64,000 bases of DNA from Prevotella melaninogenica (GTDB taxonomy: Bacteria > Bacteroidota > Bacteroidia > Bacteroidales > Bacteroidaceae): the NCBI RefSeq assembly GCF_018127925.1, contig NZ_CP072347.1, forward strand, positions 1,366,501-1,430,500, given 5' to 3'. Below the pieces are notes generated by a model that saw nothing but the letters and a program-made list of their open reading frames with translations, did no database searches and had not been told where the DNA came from. Numbering within the stretch: position 1 is the first letter of the stretch; each line of letters starts with the position of its first letter. The position numbers and the translations under genes were made by a program. This document shows, in pieces, positions 32,591-42,409 of the stretch.

Positions 32591-33051
32591 GCTATGCGGC
32601 AGCTAAATAAGTTGTGGAAACTTCCTGCTGATAAGCATTATTTCTATCACTAATAAGCATTATCACTATTATTAAAATGAGAGAAAGCACGTCTTTCACC
32701 CTCTAAAATTACTTGCTTTCTGCAACTTTTACGAGCGGTAATAAAAGTCTCGTTCATACAAAAACAGAGACAATGAAGATATTTTTTTGTTCTGTTTTTT
32801 CATATCTTCGCTTTAAACCTACGCTCTTTTGCATATGAAAAGATGCCTTATAGCACTTCAAAAGGGCATTATTTGAAGTCTTACTAACGCCCTTTAAGAG
32901 CCTTATTAAGCACCTTTACACATGCCATTTTACAACCTCCTGATTATCTTTTAGTTACAAAGACGGAAGAAAAGCCCCTTTTCTTGGCTTTTTCTTGCGC
33001 AAACCTTAATCCTATGTAAATATTTTTCCAAGTTCAATTATTAGTAGTACA
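32591..33051. other. Gene-free region with the 'GCCCTTTT' repeat
   Basis: The gap 32591-33117 holds one 'GCCCTTTT' repeat copy (32838-32950) and, at its end, the terminator of the converging metalloprotease locus. Nothing else recognised. Confidence 0.6.
32838..32950. repeat. Intergenic 'GCCCTTTT' repeat, copy 2
   Basis: AAAAGATGCCTTATAGCACT, AAGGGCATTATTTGAAGTCT, TACTAACGCCCTTTAAGAGC, AAGCACCTTT; same unit order as at 8036 and 46010. Confidence 0.78.
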
Positions 33052-33053
33052 AC

Positions 33054-33088
33054 AAAAAACTCCCTATAATTATGAAAATTATAGAGAG
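33054..33088 (-). terminator. Terminator of the SusC-metalloprotease locus
   Basis: On the minus strand CTCTCTATAATT, short loop, AATTATAGGGAG, then TTTTTTGTTG. It lies 30 bases beyond the last gene of the locus. Confidence 0.85.
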
Positions 33089-33117
33089 CTTTAAGTTTAT
33101 CGAATTGAAGAATTCTA

Positions 33118-35754
33118 TTATTTCAAATACTTCTTCAAACGCTTTTCAAGAAGCATATAATGTGCTTTCAAATCAGGAGAAGAAACACGTGGAATAGTTG
33201 TTTCCAACAAAGAAAGCAACTTCTGCGCATACTCTAATTGGAACTCTGAAGTGCGATTGACAGTTGTTCCCCACAAAGGTTCTGGCTCACCATAGCCATT
33301 ACCGAAGTTAAGGAAATGAGTATCATCATCTGAACTTCGTTGTCTGTCTGCCAAATAACAACATTCCGTATGCTCTTTTTCAGCCTCGTTCCTCCGTAAC
33401 ATATTAGTGATAACACTATTTACAGAAGTCAAAGGCATCTGAAGATTATGAACATTAGGTGCTTGCTTCATATCAGAGACACCCTCTTGCAATAAGTCGA
33501 CATAGAGTCGTTGCATAGAGAGGTCAGCCACTGAAAGATTCTCTTTACCAGCAATCGTCTTGCCAAAGACATCTTGATAAACATCCTCCATATACTCAAT
33601 TGGCGAATAAGAGGTAGAGTCAAGATAATAAGAAATAGCAAGTTTTGACGTTGCCATCATAGCAAGCGACTGCACATCACGAGCTAAAATCTTAAAAGGC
33701 TTGTTTGCTCCGAATGGTAGTTTCTGCTCTATAGTATCGTTACCTAAAGTTGCAAACGTACGTGCTTGCTTCAAAAGCCATTGTACAGACTCTTTTTGCT
33801 TAGCCTTAGGCACAACCTTATAGCGTGGTAAGCCCGACTTCTCGCTTGTTTGATAGAGGTAGATGCCAGGGACATTAACACTAACATTGCGTACATAATG
33901 CATAGCCTGAGACAGCACCTCATTATATAACTCAGCCTTACGCTTATCACCATCCTCATCACCAATCCAATGATCAAGGTTCTTGAGAATCATTCGAAGA
34001 TTGTCCATACCATAGGTAGATGACTTTACAGGGTCATCACCGAGGTCCTCCTCAATAGCAGAAGGGTCATACTTCGTGCCCGTTTGCTGTAAGCCATAAC
34101 GATAGAAAGGATCGCCCTCATGCTTATCAGCCAATAAACGCAGCTGTTTAGCATCATCCTCAAACCCCTTCGAACCAGGGAAAAGTTTGTAAGCCCACTC
34201 AACAGCATAGTAATCATAGACACCAAGGCGCGGTGGAGTAAGTTTAACACCATAATCAGTAGGTTGCGCAACATAATTAAAACGTGCATAATCCATGATG
34301 GAAGCCGTTGTGCCATACTTTTGCGTAAAGGCAGGAGAACGCAGCGAGTCGGTTGGAAGTGCTGCAGATGCAGCCATGTTGTGCATAAATCCAAGCGTAT
34401 GGCCAATCTCGTGCGCAATAATATACTCAAGTGTCTCCTCTATAATACTGTCAGGCATCTGCGCTCTACGTGCACGAGGATCAATCTGTGCCGTCTGAAC
34501 AAATCGCCAGTTGTTGATAGTGTTTACAACATCATTATAAACAAGAACAGTAGCATTGATAACCTCTCCTGTTCGAGGGTCGGTCCACGAAGGTCCCATA
34601 GCATTCTCAACGTCAGTAGGTAAGTATCTGATACAAGAATACTTGAAGTTGTCAGGGTCGAAATTAGAGTCGTTCGTAGGGAAGTCTGCCACCTGCATAA
34701 CATTCTTAAACCCGATACGTTCGAAAGCCTTATTCCACCATAGAACACCAGCTTTGATAGCCCGTTTCCAAAGTGGAGGGAATGTATTCTCTACATAATA
34801 GACGATTGGCCTTGTTGGTTCGCAGAGTTCGCCAGCAAAGTAGGCAGCCGTATCCTTCGGTACAAGTCGCCAACGCTTAACGAATGTTGCTTTATCAATT
34901 GATCCGTCCTTCTTAAGAACATCCTTGTTCATAAGAAACATTCCCACACGTGTATCACTCAAACGAGGTGTCATCAAGTCGTTTGGCAACAAAGCTAACG
35001 TAAAGTTGACGCCAATCGTTACGGGATAGTTGGTGATAGGCGAACCCTTCTTACCAGAGAGACTAATGATGTAATGCCTATCCATACCGACACAGGCATT
35101 CTCATCGAAGACTTTTAGTTTCGTCACCCTTGTAAGGTTCTCTTTCAAAGATGAGTTTACTGTGTACGACCCTACATTCTTAGCAATCACTGGGAAGAAG
35201 CGATTCTCCTTTAGAATAAATGACGAAGCATCGAACAGCACGGCTCCTGTGGAGTCGTTATGTGCCTTGATAGGGAATGAAAAAAAATCAAGATTATCAT
35301 AGTTCAGCCTTGCAGCAAGGTTAGCTGAAGGCTGATTCTTTGGTACAAACAAGTCAGTATTTACCACCTGCATCACCACAGAGCTATCTTTTTCTATGAA
35401 GCGCACATGCACTAAGTTGGAATTCTTAAAGCCTAAGTCGCCCATCTTGGGATTTGATACTGACGAAATGGTTACGCCAATAATCATGTCGCGCCCCAAA
35501 GACTGCTTCGGAAGTTCCATCAATATACGTCCGTCAGTCTTATGAAACGAAACAAAGCTACCACGCACCGACTCCGTCAGTTGCTCGGTAAGGGCACGCT
35601 CGTAAGCCGATTTCTTATCTGTTTGTGTGCTCTGCGCCTTCTTCTTACGTTTTGAAAACGGGAAAGCCGCTCCCGATGTTGCGACGAAAGAAAAGAGAAG
35701 CAGAAGTAAAAGTATGCGACGCATTAACTGATTAGATATTAATGAATATTTCAT
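33118..35754 (-). CDS. Zinc-dependent met-zincin metalloprotease (DUF5118-DUF5117-DUF4953)
   Basis: This 878-residue exported protein (signal LLLLLLFSFVATSGAAFPF) has domains in the usual order: DUF5118-like (residues 45-100), DUF5117-like (100-290) and a DUF4953 met-zincin domain. The full zinc motif HEIGHTLGFMH is near residue 447, with a downstream Met-turn candidate (SIMDYARFNY). It is predicted to be a periplasmic or surface protease. It is the last gene of the SusC/SusD locus and overlaps the upstream paralogue by 4 bases (ATGA), so both are made together. Likely role: cutting host or dietary proteins for uptake by the SusCD pair (inference from context). Confidence 0.93.
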   Translation of the reverse strand: MKYSLISNQLMRRILLLLLLFSFVATSGAAFPFSKRKKKAQSTQTDKKSAYERALTEQLTESVRGSFVSFHKTDGRILMELPKQSLGRDMIIGVTISSVSNPKMGDLGFKNSNLVHVRFIEKDSSVVMQVVNTDLFVPKNQPSANLAARLNYDNLDFFSFPIKAHNDSTGAVLFDASSFILKENRFFPVIAKNVGSYTVNSSLKENLTRVTKLKVFDENACVGMDRHYIISLSGKKGSPITNYPVTIGVNFTLALLPNDLMTPRLSDTRVGMFLMNKDVLKKDGSIDKATFVKRWRLVPKDTAAYFAGELCEPTRPIVYYVENTFPPLWKRAIKAGVLWWNKAFERIGFKNVMQVADFPTNDSNFDPDNFKYSCIRYLPTDVENAMGPSWTDPRTGEVINATVLVYNDVVNTINNWRFVQTAQIDPRARRAQMPDSIIEETLEYIIAHEIGHTLGFMHNMAASAALPTDSLRSPAFTQKYGTTASIMDYARFNYVAQPTDYGVKLTPPRLGVYDYYAVEWAYKLFPGSKGFEDDAKQLRLLADKHEGDPFYRYGLQQTGTKYDPSAIEEDLGDDPVKSSTYGMDNLRMILKNLDHWIGDEDGDKRKAELYNEVLSQAMHYVRNVSVNVPGIYLYQTSEKSGLPRYKVVPKAKQKESVQWLLKQARTFATLGNDTIEQKLPFGANKPFKILARDVQSLAMMATSKLAISYYLDSTSYSPIEYMEDVYQDVFGKTIAGKENLSVADLSMQRLYVDLLQEGVSDMKQAPNVHNLQMPLTSVNSVITNMLRRNEAEKEHTECCYLADRQRSSDDDTHFLNFGNGYGEPEPLWGTTVNRTSEFQLEYAQKLLSLLETTIPRVSSPDLKAHYMLLEKRLKKYLK

Positions 35755-38294
35755 TGACCATCCTCCAAAGCTTTGTTCACCTTAAAGAGCAACATAGAAT
35801 AATGTGAGTGCGCATCAGATGAGAGGTTCGCTTTGACACACTTCTCTAACATTGGCTTTAGCTTCAACAGTGAAGTGTAGAAATAAATAGCTGAGCCGTC
35901 TAACAAAGCAGCATCAACTGTTGGTGCGAGTGAGGCAGTAGGGTTACCATAGGCAGTGCTACTCGTCTGATTGCCGTTAGCCGATGTAGACTGAAGTGCT
36001 GCTGGACCATTACCGCCCTGCTTGTTAGCCTTGTCGATAACGGCACGTGAATACGTTAGATAAGCACGTTGTAGCACACGCTCCTCCTGAGATGGAGCCT
36101 TACACAATTGTGCACTTTGGAAGAGTGAAGAGAAAAGGTCGTCGAAATATTCTTTCTGACTGTAACTCTGTGATGAAAGGTGTGATGCTACTGCCAAGCG
36201 TGTACGAACACCAAAGAGATCATATCCAATAAACTCTAAGAGCTGGTCGTAATAGCTTATAGCCATGAATCCCTTACGCTCAAAACTTGGGTTAGCATAT
36301 TGCTTAAAATGCTTTGCCTGATTTAAGCACCACAACATCGCCTGTCGCTGACGTGTTTTAGGTACTACCTCATAGCGAGGAACACCCGATGACACTTTCA
36401 TATCGTTTAAGAAGATACCACCAACATTGCTCAACACACGTTTGAAGAAAGCATATCTCTGCTGAGAGATTGCCAGATATAACTTCTCTTTGATGCGACT
36501 ATCATCATCGTCTTTCACCCAGTTATAAAGGTTGTTCTCAACGATTTGCATATTACGCAATCCATATTCACTTGCCTTAATCGCATCGTTGCCTAATGCA
36601 CCTTCTTGTACACGTGGGTCCCAAATCAATGAAGAAGTTCGGAAGAAACGATAACGAGGATTCTGTACACGCTTATCAACCATCTTCTCAAGCACATCGG
36701 TCTCAGCACTTAAACTTGTCTTTGATGGGTCGAAATAACGATAAGCCCATTCGATAGCATGCTTGTCATACTGTCCAACACTCTCTGGCATATAAACAAC
36801 ACCCTTATCACTTGGCTGAGCAACATAATTAAAAGGTGTATTAGCCATTATTGATGCAGCAAGATTGTTGGTATGTGTGAATGTGCTATTACGAAGAGAG
36901 TCAACAGGATAGGAATATGAAGCCCCTATATTATCAAGCAAACCAAGGCTTCGCCCTACTTCGCATGCTACCATGTACTTCAATCCTTGATTGAACTTGT
37001 CTTGTGGCAGATGAGAGGTACGCATTGTGGCATCTGATGCTGCTGAACCTAAGAATAACCAACGGTAAATCTGATCACCGACATTGGCTGGAACAAACAC
37101 AGACGCATTGATGATTTCTCCTGTTTGTGGGTTCGCCAAGAAAGAAGATGTAACCTTTTCAGCTGTACTTGGTACATATCGAATACAAGAATAGGCAATG
37201 TCGTCTGCATCGAAGTTACGGTCATTCTTTGGGAAGTCTAAGGCTTCAATAGCCTTTTGATAGCCCGCTTGTTCGAAGGCCTTATTCCAAAGTTCTACTC
37301 CTTGCTTTATCGCATTCTTCCATTCAACAGGGAAGGCATCATCAATATAAAAGCATATAGGCTTAACAGGCTTTGACAACTTACCTTGTTCGTAAGCCTT
37401 AAGATTCTGTGGAACGAGGTTCCAACGTTGTGCTATGAATGTTTGCTTGCTTTTCGCTATGTTATTATCGAAGGTGAGTTTAGATACAGATGCAATACCA
37501 ACACGCGAATCTGTTACGCGCTGGCGCATCTTACTATCTGGTAATAACGCTAAACTATAGGTAACACCTACGGTTGTTGGAATCTCACTGGCAACTGGTA
37601 AAGACATGAGTGAGGCTGTGAGTAGATAGTTGAAATCAACGTTTATCGTAATATTACGATCGAAACTCTTAATCGTTCTAACGTAAGACATTTCGCTCTT
37701 AGGCGAAGCTGACAATGCTAAATCACCCGACTTCTTTGGAATAATAGGTAACATAGTATTAGGACGTGCCAAGAGATCTGTTGCATCTATCACAATAGCC
37801 GAACTATCATTGTTGTAAGCAGCAATCTTAAATCCCATCAAGACTGGGTCACGATAGCTAATCTTCAAGGCTTCTTGCATCTCAGTGCTTGCACTACCGT
37901 CTGAATAAACCACACTGTTAGGTGTCTTCATAACCAAGCTACTGTCTTGAACTTCAAAGAAGAAATGCAAAGGAGTGAAGCTCTTTGTACCAATGGTCAG
38001 ATAGGTTGGGTCTGTTGTTGAGGAGATACCACCACCCAACAACATCTCTTTATGCAAGTATTTGACAGGAACCTCCAAGTAGAGTTTCCCATCACTCTTA
38101 TGTACAGTGATAAACTTACTACTTGCAGTTTCCTTCTTCTTGTCCTTAAATAGTTTATCGTATTTTGTTTCCTTCTTAGCTTTTTTGTCTTCGTCGCCTT
38201 TTTTATCATCGGCAAAAGCCCTAACATTAACGCACAATAGTAATAAGCCTATTCCTATTGTGCGCAGTGTTGCCATTATACTGTTTGTTTTCAT
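35751..38294 (-). CDS. Met-zincin paralogue with destroyed zinc site
   Basis: The protein has 847 residues from the ATG at 38294. The frame extends 14 codons upstream, but those lie in an inverted repeat, and the signal peptide (TLRTIGIGLLLLCVNVRAFA) starts after this Met. It has the same three-domain layout as the downstream protease and aligns with it through many motifs (QPSDKGVVYMPESVGQYD against QPTDYGVKLTPPRLGVYD). The zinc motif position reads CEVGRSLGLLD instead of HEIGHTLGFMH, so all three His ligands are gone. It cannot be a zinc protease of this type, and a binding, scaffold or regulatory role is likely. The Lys/Asp-rich stretch after the signal is unusual. Confidence 0.92.
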   Translation of the reverse strand: MKTNSIMATLRTIGIGLLLLCVNVRAFADDKKGDEDKKAKKETKYDKLFKDKKKETASSKFITVHKSDGKLYLEVPVKYLHKEMLLGGGISSTTDPTYLTIGTKSFTPLHFFFEVQDSSLVMKTPNSVVYSDGSASTEMQEALKISYRDPVLMGFKIAAYNNDSSAIVIDATDLLARPNTMLPIIPKKSGDLALSASPKSEMSYVRTIKSFDRNITINVDFNYLLTASLMSLPVASEIPTTVGVTYSLALLPDSKMRQRVTDSRVGIASVSKLTFDNNIAKSKQTFIAQRWNLVPQNLKAYEQGKLSKPVKPICFYIDDAFPVEWKNAIKQGVELWNKAFEQAGYQKAIEALDFPKNDRNFDADDIAYSCIRYVPSTAEKVTSSFLANPQTGEIINASVFVPANVGDQIYRWLFLGSAASDATMRTSHLPQDKFNQGLKYMVACEVGRSLGLLDNIGASYSYPVDSLRNSTFTHTNNLAASIMANTPFNYVAQPSDKGVVYMPESVGQYDKHAIEWAYRYFDPSKTSLSAETDVLEKMVDKRVQNPRYRFFRTSSLIWDPRVQEGALGNDAIKASEYGLRNMQIVENNLYNWVKDDDDSRIKEKLYLAISQQRYAFFKRVLSNVGGIFLNDMKVSSGVPRYEVVPKTRQRQAMLWCLNQAKHFKQYANPSFERKGFMAISYYDQLLEFIGYDLFGVRTRLAVASHLSSQSYSQKEYFDDLFSSLFQSAQLCKAPSQEERVLQRAYLTYSRAVIDKANKQGGNGPAALQSTSANGNQTSSTAYGNPTASLAPTVDAALLDGSAIYFYTSLLKLKPMLEKCVKANLSSDAHSHYSMLLFKVNKALEDGQ

Positions 38295-38318
38295 GTCGAA
38301 ATTATGGTTTGAATGAGA

Positions 38319-38556
38319 GTGTATCAAAATAGACACATCCTCTCTTTTAAATTCCTAAAACTTAATCTGTCTACAAAAGGGTCAACAGTTTTTATCAAAA
38401 TAGTCGACTGTTTTTCAAAAAGGGTTGACCCTTTCATCAAAAAGGGTTGACCCTTCCGTCAAAAAAGGTTGACCTTTTCGTCAAAAAAGGTTGACCTTTT
38501 CGTCAAAAAGGGTTAACCTTCTTGTCAACAAAGAGGATATGTCTATTTTGACACAC
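38319..38556. repeat. Tandem 22-bp hairpin array with terminal inverted repeats
   Basis: Five units of 22 bp (38416-38525; CAAAAAGGGTTGACCCTTTC type, each an inverted repeat around GGTTGACC) follow two diverged units. The block is bounded by inverted repeats, GTGTATCAAAATAGACACAT (from 38319) and its near-complement at 38530-38556. It lies between the PKD-like gene and the first metalloprotease gene, inside the presumed transcript. Confidence 0.9.
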
Positions 38557-38565
38557 GCCCGTTCA

Positions 38566-40002
38566 TTATTGTCTGTATGTAATGCTCTTGATACGTCCAG
38601 TAATATTCTTTTTCGCCCAAAGCAATTTATTCTCGTTCATATCAAAACAGTAAATGCTTCCCACAAGCTGACCTGAAGCTGCATTTGTAGCTACATAAAG
38701 CTTATTGCTTCCTTCTAAGATGAGCATATCAGCGATAGTCTCACCAGCATCTCCAAAGCTTGTTAATGCGCTTTGTGGGAAATTACCACCGGACAACACA
38801 TTGTAAGCATACAGCTTATTACCAGCAGAATAGTAAACTAAGTTCTTCTCTGCAGATACGCGTACAACTGATTGTGTAGTCAAACCCGCAGTAGCTGGTA
38901 CAACAGCCTCATCTTTTACAACAGCAGCCTCAACCTTTGTAGCTGTAGAAGGATAGAAGCCTGGGAAGATATAATAACACTTAAACTTTGATGAAGTAGC
39001 ATTCCATGTGAGCAGTACGATGTTACGCTCGTTATCAACAGGTCCCATACCAACAAGTGTTTCACCCGTAAACTTACCTTTCAATAACTCAACAGGTACC
39101 TTACCTGTAGCCTGTACCTTTTGTGCTACCAATCGTCCTTCAGCATTGTCAAACATTACGTAGCCTTGTACATAACGTAGATCTTGTTGCTTCCAAGCTG
39201 TTGCAGCATCAGCTAAAGATATGTCAGAACCTAAAGCATCCTTTATAGAATTACCTAAGTTGAAGGGTGTTGTCTCTGAGAGTGTCAATCGGTTTGGCAC
39301 ATGATTTACCATTGTCAGCATTGACTTAGGATATGTCAAGGCACTCTTTCTAAGATATGTAACATCACCTGTACTATTAGTAGTGAAGCGCATATTCATC
39401 AGATTACCGTCGAACTCATAGATAGTACTTGGACTTCCCACGGCAACAAACAAGAGTGGAGTCTTGTTATCACGTGCTAACGCATAATCAATTCCCTTAG
39501 GTTCTCCTGTGAAATCAATGCTTGGATTATTCTTTTGCAGAACATCTAAGTCAAAAGTCTTTGTACTTCCTTCCTCTGGCAGATAAGAAACGATTGTCTT
39601 TCCGCTATTGCTTGCTAATATGTAAAGACCATCAACATAAGAGTATTGTACATTTAGTCCAAACTCATAATATTGAATATTGTCTCCATTGCTTACCTTT
39701 AATCGACATGGGAAAGAGCCGAAGTCCTTACAAACATATTTAAGAGAGGCATCGGTCGATACCACCTTACCATTTACTTCCCACTCATAGTCAACCTTCT
39801 TTTGCTCATTTGTCTGTACGACATTAGGCGAAATCTTCAATGTATCCCATCTATTAAGGGTGTATTTCTCCTGTAAGTCCTGTGCCAATGATAACTTAGA
39901 CGAATTCCCAGAAGGACCATAAGATTCATCTTTTATACATGATTGAAATGACAATGCCACTAATGGGAGTGCCAAGAGAAGATATAAATATTTCTTTATC
40001 AT
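38566..40002 (-). CDS. PKD-like family lipoprotein
   Basis: This 478-residue lipoprotein (LLALPLVALSFQSC|I) has one PKD-like domain at about residues 60-125 (KVDYEWEVNGKVVSTDASLK, FPCRLKVSNGDNIQYYEF). A beta-propeller-like part follows with repeated strands (VDGLYILASNSGKTIVSYLP, NKLYAYNVLSGG, SIYCFDMNENKLLWAKK). This family regularly accompanies SusC/SusD, DUF4843 and zinc-metalloprotease genes. Probable surface lipoprotein binding the target protein or peptide. It lies about 150 bases after the DUF4843 gene. Confidence 0.85.
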   Translation of the reverse strand: MIKKYLYLLLALPLVALSFQSCIKDESYGPSGNSSKLSLAQDLQEKYTLNRWDTLKISPNVVQTNEQKKVDYEWEVNGKVVSTDASLKYVCKDFGSFPCRLKVSNGDNIQYYEFGLNVQYSYVDGLYILASNSGKTIVSYLPEEGSTKTFDLDVLQKNNPSIDFTGEPKGIDYALARDNKTPLLFVAVGSPSTIYEFDGNLMNMRFTTNSTGDVTYLRKSALTYPKSMLTMVNHVPNRLTLSETTPFNLGNSIKDALGSDISLADAATAWKQQDLRYVQGYVMFDNAEGRLVAQKVQATGKVPVELLKGKFTGETLVGMGPVDNERNIVLLTWNATSSKFKCYYIFPGFYPSTATKVEAAVVKDEAVVPATAGLTTQSVVRVSAEKNLVYYSAGNKLYAYNVLSGGNFPQSALTSFGDAGETIADMLILEGSNKLYVATNAASGQLVGSIYCFDMNENKLLWAKKNITGRIKSITYRQ

Positions 40003-40148
40003 CTTATTTCTTATTTATCTGTTTACCAATATTCATTCTATCATAAGGTATAATCATTGTTTTTCGCAAGCTAAAGTCCCTTATAGAAACGACACTCTGT
40101 CTACACTCGATTATACCTTAAGACAAGTAACAATACTTATCCTACCTT

Positions 40149-40871
40149 TTACAACTCATCTGGATGCGCTGCAAAGTAAGCAATTACCTCCTGCACATGC
40201 TGATAAAGATAGCCTTGTGCCGTTACATCAGAGCCTTCTATGATATCTCTGATAGTAGCCTCATTACTGTCATAATAAGCAAGTAACTTACGATACTTGT
40301 TTTTGGTAAAGGCTCCTAAACCCCAATAACTCTCCATCACTTCCCAGAAATCAGGCTTAGAGAGTACGTTGTTAAAGGTTATTTTAACCGTATTGTTCTT
40401 GGTAAGTCTTGTTCCCAACTTATCCTTCCCTACTAAGTTCAATACCAATCGTATTGAATCGTCCTTATCTTCTGACAAGTTAGCACGTATCAACGTTACA
40501 GGAACATAGGTACGATAAGCATTAGGAGCGAAACGCAAGGTGTCAGCATTAAGTGTGTAATGCTTCCCTGCAACAGCTGTTGTACCCTTACCTACTTCTA
40601 CACTGAAGGGTTGCGCCTCAGCAGAAAGATTACCTACAAGTTGCACGGGGAGATAAACCACGTGTGTAAGTGTATCAACAGGCTTTACTCCGAATGAGTA
40701 ATTCACAACGGTATCACCTGGTTGTGCATAATAGAAGCTAACTTGATTTGTTGGTTCAAACATGCCGTCAGAACTATGTTCACCATCAAAGTCGACGTTG
40801 CTGCATGCTGCAAACATGGTTACACCAGCGCAAACAAGTAGTATATTTCTTATTGTTTTTTTCATTTTCAT
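40149..40871 (-). CDS. DUF4843 lipoprotein
   Basis: This 240-residue lipoprotein (ILLVCAGVTMFAAC|S) has the DUF4843 pattern: an immunoglobulin-like strand set (NQVSFYYAQPGDTVVNYSFG, VVYLPVQLVGNLSAEAQPFS, AGKHYTLNADTLRFAPNAYR) and a C-terminal helical part beginning DFWEVMESYWGLGAFTKNKY. It lies 15 bases downstream of the SusD gene and is part of the surface uptake complex locus. Exact role unknown. Confidence 0.87.
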   Translation of the reverse strand: MKMKKTIRNILLVCAGVTMFAACSNVDFDGEHSSDGMFEPTNQVSFYYAQPGDTVVNYSFGVKPVDTLTHVVYLPVQLVGNLSAEAQPFSVEVGKGTTAVAGKHYTLNADTLRFAPNAYRTYVPVTLIRANLSEDKDDSIRLVLNLVGKDKLGTRLTKNNTVKITFNNVLSKPDFWEVMESYWGLGAFTKNKYRKLLAYYDSNEATIRDIIEGSDVTAQGYLYQHVQEVIAYFAAHPDEL

Positions 40872-40886
40872 AAAGTGTTTAATAAC

Positions 40887-42347
40887 TTACTGTCCTCCGA
40901 ACTCTTTCTCCGTTTCTGGCCAAGGCAAGACGAAGATGGAATTAGATGGCTGACGTGTGGTAATACCTCTAAAGTCAGTAAATGCTTTGTTATAGTGCTT
41001 TAACGCATAGAACGTTTGTCCTTCTCCAGGCATCTCACGCATACGCTCACGCAACATCTCCTTATTGAAAGCCTCGCGTGTTGCTACCTTTGCGCTATCA
41101 ACATCCTCTAATCCACGACTTTTTCTTACTTCATTGAGTAATCTAACAGCCTCTGTCTTATTACTATCGTATGTACATTCACTTAAGATATAATACATCT
41201 CTGGCAAACGGATTAGTGTCAAGCCCTGTAAAGGATTGCTATTCACCTGTGCATCACTCTCTAAGAATCTTACAAAAGAATAGGTCTTCAAACCATCTGG
41301 TGTAGTATTCTGTCTGTAATAGCCAGTGTAACGCAAGTCTGTACTTGTCGCCGAGAAGGCTGATGTCTCATACAGATTCTCAAGATCTCTACGTCCTTCA
41401 GTGAATGTACCGCGTGCAGTCTGTGATAAGAAAAGCGTAGAAATAGTACTTGAAAGCGTATTGTTATACAAACCGAAAATCAACTCTCCTGCTGCAGGGA
41501 AACGCTTTACATCACTCAATGAACTATACTTCTTCAATGAGAAGTTATTGGTTGCATCGATTACCTGCTTAGCATACTTAGCCGCATTCGTCACGTCACC
41601 CATAGCATAGTAAACTCTTGCCTTTGTAGCAGCCACAGCATACTTATTAAAGAACACAGCACGTCCTTTCAGATAGTCACTGGAAGCAGTTGTCTCAACG
41701 TTTACTACATCATCGTTCTTCAAGAGCTCTTCAGCTTTATCCAAATCCGACAATATCGCCTCATACGTTTTATGCAAAGTCAATAGCTTCTTATTATTGA
41801 GGTCGAAAGACGTTGAGTATGGTATACCACGTGTTGACGCATTGCTTTGACCATAGTCTTCAGCAAAAAGACGAACGAGGTCGAAGTGCATAAAGGCACG
41901 TAAGCCATAGCACTCACCACGCATCAAAGACAGCTCCGCATGCTCAAACTTAGCATTTTCTGTTTGATCAATTATATTATTGACGTATGCTATTACTTGA
42001 TATTGCTTTGTCCAAATAGCATCAACAATAGAACGCACATCACTTCGCATATAATCGTATTGTCCTACGAAGTAGCTTGTCTCTGATGAGTTATCGTAAC
42101 CAAAGATTTGTCCTAACTGGTCTACGAAACCAAAGCCTAAGTTGCCACCATATAAGTCTGATGTTGCCATACTGCCATAAACACCATACATAGCATTACG
42201 GAAACCACGGATAGATGAGAACTGTTGTTCCTCATCCTCCTGCCCAGATGGTTGAACATTTATAAAGTCGTTACACGATACTACAGATAGCATCATGACA
42301 GCACCTACCAATAGTTTTGTATAATATGATATTCTCTTCATATTCAT
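40887..42347 (-). CDS. RagB/SusD-family nutrient-binding lipoprotein
   Basis: This 486-residue lipoprotein (VGAVMMLSVVSC|N) has the SusD fold signature: N-terminal SSIRGFRNAMYGVYGSMATS, TPR-like helices (LMRGECYGLRAFMHFDLVRL; the RG..LRAF.HFDLVRLF pattern) and a C-terminal MPGEGQTFYALKHYNK segment. It caps the SusC channel and captures the ligand at the cell surface. It follows the SusC gene by about 60 bases. Confidence 0.95.
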   Translation of the reverse strand: MNMKRISYYTKLLVGAVMMLSVVSCNDFINVQPSGQEDEEQQFSSIRGFRNAMYGVYGSMATSDLYGGNLGFGFVDQLGQIFGYDNSSETSYFVGQYDYMRSDVRSIVDAIWTKQYQVIAYVNNIIDQTENAKFEHAELSLMRGECYGLRAFMHFDLVRLFAEDYGQSNASTRGIPYSTSFDLNNKKLLTLHKTYEAILSDLDKAEELLKNDDVVNVETTASSDYLKGRAVFFNKYAVAATKARVYYAMGDVTNAAKYAKQVIDATNNFSLKKYSSLSDVKRFPAAGELIFGLYNNTLSSTISTLFLSQTARGTFTEGRRDLENLYETSAFSATSTDLRYTGYYRQNTTPDGLKTYSFVRFLESDAQVNSNPLQGLTLIRLPEMYYILSECTYDSNKTEAVRLLNEVRKSRGLEDVDSAKVATREAFNKEMLRERMREMPGEGQTFYALKHYNKAFTDFRGITTRQPSNSIFVLPWPETEKEFGGQ

Positions 42348-42409
42348 TTTTTCTTATTGTTGCCTAAATAGTCTTTCACCATTATATTAATGTGTCAGCC
42401 ATCATCGGT

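Noticed and set aside
38416-38525. Regular 22-bp repeats as a CRISPR array
   Set aside because: The units are directly adjacent, with no unique spacers, each is itself a palindrome, and no cas gene is present.
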